Positions 57,001-60,156 of a stretch of DNA of 60,156 nt are shown here, piece by piece; position 1 is the first letter of the stretch; each line of letters opens with the position of its first letter. Origin of the DNA: JBEKTY01 sp049515555 (GTDB lineage Bacteria; Planctomycetota; Planctomycetia; Pirellulales; Thermoguttaceae); contig JBEKTY010000030.1 of the NCBI GenBank assembly GCA_049515555.1, positions 1 through 60,156 on the forward strand. Reading direction: 5' to 3'. A program made the translations under genes and the position numbers. The notes under the pieces were generated by a model, which worked only from the letters and a program-made list of their open reading frames with translations, was not told the DNA's origin and did not search any database.

Positions 57001-57143
57001 CCGACGAAGTGCAAGAGCTGGCCGTCGCCTACCGTGCGGCGGGGCGATTGCCAGAAGCCCGACGGGCCGAGACGACCCGCGTCGAGCCGCCCCCCCAGCC
57101 GGCCCAGCCGGCCAAGGCACCCAGGGGCGGCGGCATGTTCTGA
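51054..57143 (+). CDS. Giant exported VIT/von Willebrand A domain protein
   Basis: The protein has 2029 residues. A signal peptide (LAALGCLLVGCLLPCAAAAA) is followed by a VIT domain (residues 45-180, including DQSFYNPGFAQVEGTFVFNL), a vWA domain (about 305-480, with MIDAS-like DTSAAMG in place of DxSxS), an Ala/Arg-rich linker and a secretin/TonB short-domain-like part (about 760-1050). A Gly/Met tandem stretch (about 1070-1130) comes next. Two related repeats follow (APKSWEQNGGQGSMVFFEPS and TPKSWDQNGGHGNISPEPNR). The last 500 residues are TPR-like. AAGGAGG lies seven bases before the ATG. It probably acts at the cell envelope, perhaps as a scaffold; no enzyme activity is evident. Confidence 0.8.
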   Translation: MNRSPESLRLAALGCLLVGCLLPCAAAAAADSPPAAQGLGQLVVADAQSGALTRLDIVRYHVHVALQPPVALVQIDQSFYNPGFAQVEGTFVFNLPRGASVSRFAMFVTPTSLVEGELIERHAATEVYDSIVRQRRDPAIFEQIGDNLFKIRVFPIDGRETKRILLDFTLPLESADGQYQFRLPLVGDLRPIREFHLSGAVLGPTRPGSVVSASHPQMAVSAADGKTAIEFRAADYRPKTDFVLAFVQPAEKPAAVRSYVAEPLPPPAAAASPGSPARPAKPAEPTTYFWATLQSPARQAETAPPPADVLILADTSAAMGNLRAVRQAVRRILDELRAADRVRLSAIDCDCRGLCEGWRPAGKAAAAELSARLNQELCLGAADLGRGLRKAVESFEPGAAQRRRLVVYVGRGADSENVLDRAAFDAVARRFESAHAALVGVTVGRDTQADALLAPLARASGGLLFDSAADPDAWRQFCSWLQAGLPSPERIIKLEVAGADPEDLFYPTAWLPGRPLTLLGRTTARDHVKLRLTLQRGGQPVAVSHKLPIERGDDVFLGRLWAQRKLGQLRRLDDAGAHDPGIIQRIVALSREWSLLSPYTAFLVLESEADYVRWKIDRQQRRRYWHSAEALNPAPDRLGAPSWPSPAENLKALAEQEQQELAEALGLAREALKADSPLLAEAVLAAQQANDAARKSAEYRELVERARSATRRQGWIKTLGSQRALFEPGLTLDIPRLAPGQCPLPALFPSRQLPFVADSPRRRPLLKEIEVPAELGGPRLTLYDLAEQLERLSSLNVVLDSKELEKEGMMVEPLWPRRAKRAAGAAARPQEDGPFSDTPDENKTTRPRARPAREKESLKEFETGICGRGRMSLLAFTRFFLDQAELALVEQPNRLLITTRFRAESEEFLETRIYPVADLLVGSAAVEPAALVNRQLDREEAARRRIAAKLRQPVSVDFKHTPLREALDHLANRLDDTILVDWHEIHKMVTANDSIVSFSAKDMPAKEVLGSIMQSVDLKYTIDYESLLVTSPMKAESDRFEKVRLHSGCGLVCGRTLTAEEIARRRAMIGGGLGGGMFGGMAMGGGMGAMGGGMGAMGGGMGGGTFGGGMGGGMGGGMGGMGGGMAGGGQAAGGPPGTTSPPNVPDTKDDRGAATEPAAPPPLIDELSAGNESADDDKDQAEPAPAEPSAGRLSLAVSQRQQVHSTRQPAVPTEEYDGDALVNMITTAVAPKSWEQNGGQGSMVFFEPSFDFVVSTTEEIHQEIEDLVDRLRKVPVAGPSRTGIHAIEAPPPLAKDIESADLTDLIDLITQTMTPKSWDQNGGHGNISPEPNRLALVVSTSVEQHDAVSKLLTMLRRSRYEKLHHQRPWLGDLGAAGSPWLALLAGTDAIAPPALSSLPPARSEDLARLAVRREPAGGTWQVQGATAGGGLAISWRRDGKRLQLELPDYVVQAEGDEAAVALPAFGLVELGLWAETARRQADRQLPWLPHRSNEELARLFQVRAMAGPANEPADPDVVYLHLVPRGLPDEAGIRLEVGFSKKHAQPVRWQSFVDNKPTGRLRFADPAPDGSWRAIELEDTAGQTLATWRLVRTQQSETSPRPLALGGRDLLVLDRRSMESGIDRPFRAAIESIEQSDWAAAWRHLDRSAIEHPRHPLLLLLRAWCYEQDHALGSRELLVAGLRLLAEDPNCAIRLIGDGSLTWLTPAERYEILLAEPAGRRTAADWANLARAAIAAGRPGESLAHARAALTAGQPAGCGLEPCRTLVAILLQLDQAAEAVRTARDWAARPRPPRLGGPAPAAARQTAAGEAAESLAAMAELLAKFGQKEPADRLFVQALADTDLSPLARHQLLRRRAQINTGLPRWQMLREAAELLPERSAQRVEAVDALLAELHEPAQAEILARLAADTKDTAMRGELVWQQMVLTPEAKRQGELARWLYENRRFHAPDLGFLCEIWNAAAQPDRVIAACEKRLRQGKPLAADEVQELAVAYRAAGRLPEARRAETTRVEPPPQPAQPAKAPRGGGMF
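54262..54440 (+). repeat. Tandem Gly-Met-rich coding repeat
   Basis: Units such as GGCGGCATGGGAGCCATG recur within the giant VIT/vWA gene, giving GGGMGAMGGGMGAMGGGMGG and similar. The array covers about 60 residues and should be flexible and length-variable. Confidence 0.85.
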
Positions 57144-57221
57144 CCGCCGCCGGAGGAACTGCGTTTTTCAGGCTTGACCGCGCCCGTGGGTCCGCCCGTA
57201 AACTTGTCAGAGGATAAACAA

Positions 57222-58364
57222 ATGTTCCGCCGATTTCTGCGAGGTGCCTTCCTGATCGGGTTGATCTTGCTTGCCGCGGCGTTGTGCTTGGCAAGCGTCG
57301 CACGGGCCGACGAGAAAGACGAGGCGCACGCGGCCTGGGCCCAGGGGTATGCCTTGCAGAAAAAAGCCGACTACCAAGGGGCCCTCAAGGCTTACCAGCG
57401 GGCCCTGGAATTGGCCCCCCGCGCCTACGGGCCGGACGATCCACACACCGCCTCGATCATGGACAACCTCGGATGTCTGTACTTCAACATGGGTCGATAC
57501 GCCCAGGCCGAGCCGCTCTACCAGCGGAGCCTGAAGATCCGCCAGTCCCAGCTCGGGCCGGATCATTACGACGTGGGGGCGGGCCTGAACAACCTGGCCA
57601 TGCTGTACCACATGATGGGTCGATTCGCCCAGGCCGAACCGCTCTACCAGCAAAGCCTGAAGATATGGGAGGCCAAGCTTGGGCCGGATCATCCCGACGT
57701 GGCCGAGAGCCTGAACAATCTGGCCAATCTGTATTGCAGCATGGGCCAATACGCCCAGGCCGAGCCGCTCTACCAGCGGAGCCTCAAGATCCGCGAGGGC
57801 CAGCTCGGGCCCGATCATTCCGACGTGGCCGCATGCCTCAACGACCTGGCCATCCTGTACAAGGACCACCTGGGCCAATCCGCCAAGGCCGAACCGCTCT
57901 TCCAGCGGAGCCGCAAGATCTGGGAGGCCAAGCTCGGGCCGGATCATCCCTTCGTGGCCGAGAGCCTGAACAACCTGGCCGCTCTGTATGTTGGCATGGA
58001 CCAGTACGCCCGGGCCGAGCCGCTCTACCAGCGGAGCCTCGAGATCCGCGAGGCCAAGTTCGGGCCGGAGCATGCCCGCGTGGCCGAGACCCTCAACGGC
58101 CTGGCGATTATGTACGTCGACATGGGCCAATACGCGAAGGCCGAACCGCTCTACCAACGGAGCCGCAAGATCTGGGAGTCGAAGTTCGGGCCGGAGCATC
58201 CCTTCGTGGCGGGAAGCCTGAATAACCTGGGGGCCCTGTATTCGGCCTGCACAACCTGGCCATGTTGTACGCTGCCACCGGGCGCTGGTCCGAGGCGGCC
58301 GCCGAGATCGAGAAAGAGCGGCGGATCGTTCGCCGCCACGTGGCCCGCACCCTGCCCGTCCTGA
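57222..58364 (+). CDS. TPR half of a TPR-CHAT protein, ended by a frame change
   Basis: The 380-residue product has a signal peptide or membrane anchor (GAFLIGLILLAAALCLASVA) and six complete kinesin-light-chain-type TPR units of 42-43 residues (for example YAQAEPLYQRSLKIREGQLG, then PDHSDVAACLNDLA). A seventh unit starts (SLNNLGALYSA), but near 58245 the homology moves to another frame and this frame runs to a stop at 58364 with unrelated residues. Full-length planctomycete homologues carry a C-terminal CHAT protease in the same chain, so this is one gene split in two. A deletion between repeats or an assembly error would both explain it. AGAGGAT precedes the ATG. Confidence 0.8.
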   Translation: MFRRFLRGAFLIGLILLAAALCLASVARADEKDEAHAAWAQGYALQKKADYQGALKAYQRALELAPRAYGPDDPHTASIMDNLGCLYFNMGRYAQAEPLYQRSLKIRQSQLGPDHYDVGAGLNNLAMLYHMMGRFAQAEPLYQQSLKIWEAKLGPDHPDVAESLNNLANLYCSMGQYAQAEPLYQRSLKIREGQLGPDHSDVAACLNDLAILYKDHLGQSAKAEPLFQRSRKIWEAKLGPDHPFVAESLNNLAALYVGMDQYARAEPLYQRSLEIREAKFGPEHARVAETLNGLAIMYVDMGQYAKAEPLYQRSRKIWESKFGPEHPFVAGSLNNLGALYSACTTWPCCTLPPGAGPRRPPRSRKSGGSFAATWPAPCPS

Positions 58365-60106
58365 GCGAAAAAGAACAATTGACATTCCTGCAGACCCAGG
58401 ATGAGGAATTCCTGCATGTCGCCTTGTCGCTGGGGCTGCACGAGCGGGACGAGGCCCCCAGCGCCCTGCGCTCGGCGGGCTGGGTCCTCAACGGCAAGGC
58501 CGTGGCCCAGGAAGTGCTCGCCCAGCGGGCCATCCTGGCCACCGCGGGGGCCGACCCCACGCTGGCCGACCTGGTCCGGCAGTTGCTCTCCGTCCGCAAC
58601 CGGCTGGCCTCTCTGAGCATGACCCTTCCCAAACCAGGGCAGGAGGCCGACTACCGCCGGAATCTCCAGACCCTCGACCAGCAGGAACAAGAGCTATCGC
58701 GGCAACTCGGTCAGGCCAGCGGCCACAACACCTCGGGCGATCCTTGGGTCGAGCCCGGCGCCGTGCGGAAATCGCTGGCCAAGGATGCACTGTTGATCGA
58801 GATCGCCCGCTTTCGCGTCAACATCTTCAAGCACACGAAGGACGAGCCGAACTGGCTGCCGCCGCACTACGCCGCCTGGCTCATCCCGGCCGAGGGCCAG
58901 GGCCGGATCTCGATCGTCGATCTGGGCGAAGCCCGGCCGATCGACGACGCCGTGCAACAAGCCCGCAAGGCCTTGGAACGCTCGGAGCAGATCATCGGCG
59001 AGTCAGGCGAGGCGAAGGCCGAGAAGCTACTCCGCGATGCGATGCACGGTCTGGCCCGGCTGGTCTTTGAACCGCTGGAAGCGCATTTCGGCCAGGCCCG
59101 GCAGTTGATCGTCAGCCCCGACGCCGCCTTGTGGCTGGTGCCCTGGGGCGCCCTTCCCTTGCCCGGCGGGCAGTACGCCATCGAGAAGTACCAGATCCAT
59201 TACGTGATCAGCGGCCGCGACCTGCTGAGCCCGGCCGCCGGCGCGGGGCAGAAGGCCAGCCAGCCGGTCCTCTTTGCCAATCCGGATTACGACCTGGCGC
59301 CGGCCAACGTGGACGCCGCCACCCGGGCCGTGTTGCGCAGCGCCGCCCCTGTGGAACACTTGGCCGGCACCCGCGGCATGCGGAGCCTGAGCAGCTTGGG
59401 GCGGGTCGGGCGGCTGCCCGGCACGGCCGACGAGGCGGCCGCCATCAAGCCCAGCGTGGCCCGCTACGCCGGCGCCGAGCCCGTGCTGTATGAGGACCGC
59501 TACGCGCTGGAAGGCGTTTTCAAGGCCCTGCACCGGCCGCAGGTGCTGGTGCTGAGCACCCACGGCTTCTTCTTGCCCGATCAAGACGTGACGCACGACG
59601 ACAAGCCGTCCAGCGGGCTGACCGGGGAGGGCGCCACGGGGCGCGCCGTGCTGACCACCGAAGGCAAGCCCCTGGAGAACCCGCTGTTGCGGTGCGGGCT
59701 GCTGTTGGCCGGCTGTAATCAGTCGGCGGCCGAGGCCGCGGCGCAAGTCGACGACGGCATCCTCACCGGCCTGGAGATCGTGGGCACGGACCTGCGGGGC
59801 ACAGAGCTGGTGGTCTTGAGCGCCTGCGAGACGGGCCTGGGCCAGGTTCGCAACGGCGAAGGCGTGGCCGGGCTGCGGCAGGCCTTTCAGTTGGCCGGGG
59901 CCAAGGCGGTGGTCGCCACGCTCTGGCAGATCCCCGACGAGGAGACGGTGGCGCTAATGACCGGCTTCTTCGCGAACCTATCGGCGGGCAAGAGTAAGGC
60001 CGAGGCGTTGCGCAGCGCGCAACTGGCGCAGATCAAAGCCCGTCGTGCGGAGAAATCGGCCGCCCATCCCTTCTACTGGGCCGCATTTACCTTGACGGGA
60101 AGGTAA
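58262..60106 (+). CDS. CHAT-domain (caspase-like) protease half of the split gene
   Basis: The frame opens with HNLAMLYAATGRWSEAAAEI, the last part of a TPR, upstream of the annotated ATG, and continues for 614 residues. Residues 1-180 are helical. Residues 270-614 form the CHAT peptidase, with catalytic His434 in LSTHGFFLPD and Cys522 in VVLSACETGLG, and the closing AHPFYWAAFTL. The frame is shifted by one base relative to the TPR half. It lacks its own ribosome-binding site, so without a frameshift it may not be made. CHAT proteases are used in programmed cell death and defence as well as housekeeping. Confidence 0.8.
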   Translation: MLYAATGRWSEAAAEIEKERRIVRRHVARTLPVLSEKEQLTFLQTQDEEFLHVALSLGLHERDEAPSALRSAGWVLNGKAVAQEVLAQRAILATAGADPTLADLVRQLLSVRNRLASLSMTLPKPGQEADYRRNLQTLDQQEQELSRQLGQASGHNTSGDPWVEPGAVRKSLAKDALLIEIARFRVNIFKHTKDEPNWLPPHYAAWLIPAEGQGRISIVDLGEARPIDDAVQQARKALERSEQIIGESGEAKAEKLLRDAMHGLARLVFEPLEAHFGQARQLIVSPDAALWLVPWGALPLPGGQYAIEKYQIHYVISGRDLLSPAAGAGQKASQPVLFANPDYDLAPANVDAATRAVLRSAAPVEHLAGTRGMRSLSSLGRVGRLPGTADEAAAIKPSVARYAGAEPVLYEDRYALEGVFKALHRPQVLVLSTHGFFLPDQDVTHDDKPSSGLTGEGATGRAVLTTEGKPLENPLLRCGLLLAGCNQSAAEAAAQVDDGILTGLEIVGTDLRGTELVVLSACETGLGQVRNGEGVAGLRQAFQLAGAKAVVATLWQIPDEETVALMTGFFANLSAGKSKAEALRSAQLAQIKARRAEKSAAHPFYWAAFTLTGR

Positions 60107-60156
60107 GTCCGCTTGGGGAGCGGTGAAGGACGCACCGCCCCCGCCATAACTGGGGG

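Overview
This window looks like the chromosome of an anaerobic member of the Planctomycetes, probably Pirellulales-like, although that placement is inference. The support is a DUF1559 prepilin-type protein with its small lipoprotein, a very large exported VIT/vWA protein with planctomycete-type paired repeats, a TPR-CHAT protein, high GC content, and several families of short palindromic repeats between genes.

The central result is a Wood-Ljungdahl (reductive acetyl-CoA) locus at about 7.4-45.6 kb, almost all on the minus strand. In transcription order, the first block (27235 down to 7457) runs cooC, CO dehydrogenase, CooF-type ferredoxin, a [2Fe-2S] thioredoxin-like protein, a PAS protein, a SpoIIE-type phosphatase, NuoE-, NuoF- and truncated NuoG/HydA-like subunits, acsB, acsC, the corrinoid activator RACo, a second CooC-like ATPase, acsD, acsE, folD and a single-chain MetF-MetV. 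A PabB-PabC fusion for the p-aminobenzoate part of folate follows. The second block (45579 down to 36311) runs fhs, NuoE, a NuoF-GltD fusion and a cysteine-type formate dehydrogenase. Together these encode every enzyme from CO2 and formate to acetyl-CoA, plus two flavoprotein modules that probably link the pathway to NAD(P)H and ferredoxin. The sequence cannot say whether the pathway runs toward acetyl-CoA or away from it.

Between the two blocks lies a plus-strand stretch. It starts with a zinc-ribbon protein and a DUF3786 protein, divergent from cooC and probably connected with the pathway. A type I restriction-modification operon follows (hsdR, hsdS, an unknown gene, a PIN-domain gene, hsdM).

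The left flank (1-5.3 kb) holds a broken flavin reductase fused in frame to an ISAs1 transposase fragment, a hicAB toxin-antitoxin pair with a palindrome at its promoter, a cold-shock protein, a response regulator, an HU-like protein and the DUF1559/lipoprotein pair. The right flank (45.8-60.1 kb) starts with a tRNA-Ser(GGA) whose 3' end abuts an integrase remnant. It continues with an exported protein carrying an NBR1-type Ig-like domain, a GH10 xylanase, a ChaN-like protein, the giant VIT/vWA protein, and a TPR-CHAT gene split by a frame change. Repeat families occur in most of the larger gaps, and in one case a repeat has become the C-terminus of a coding sequence.
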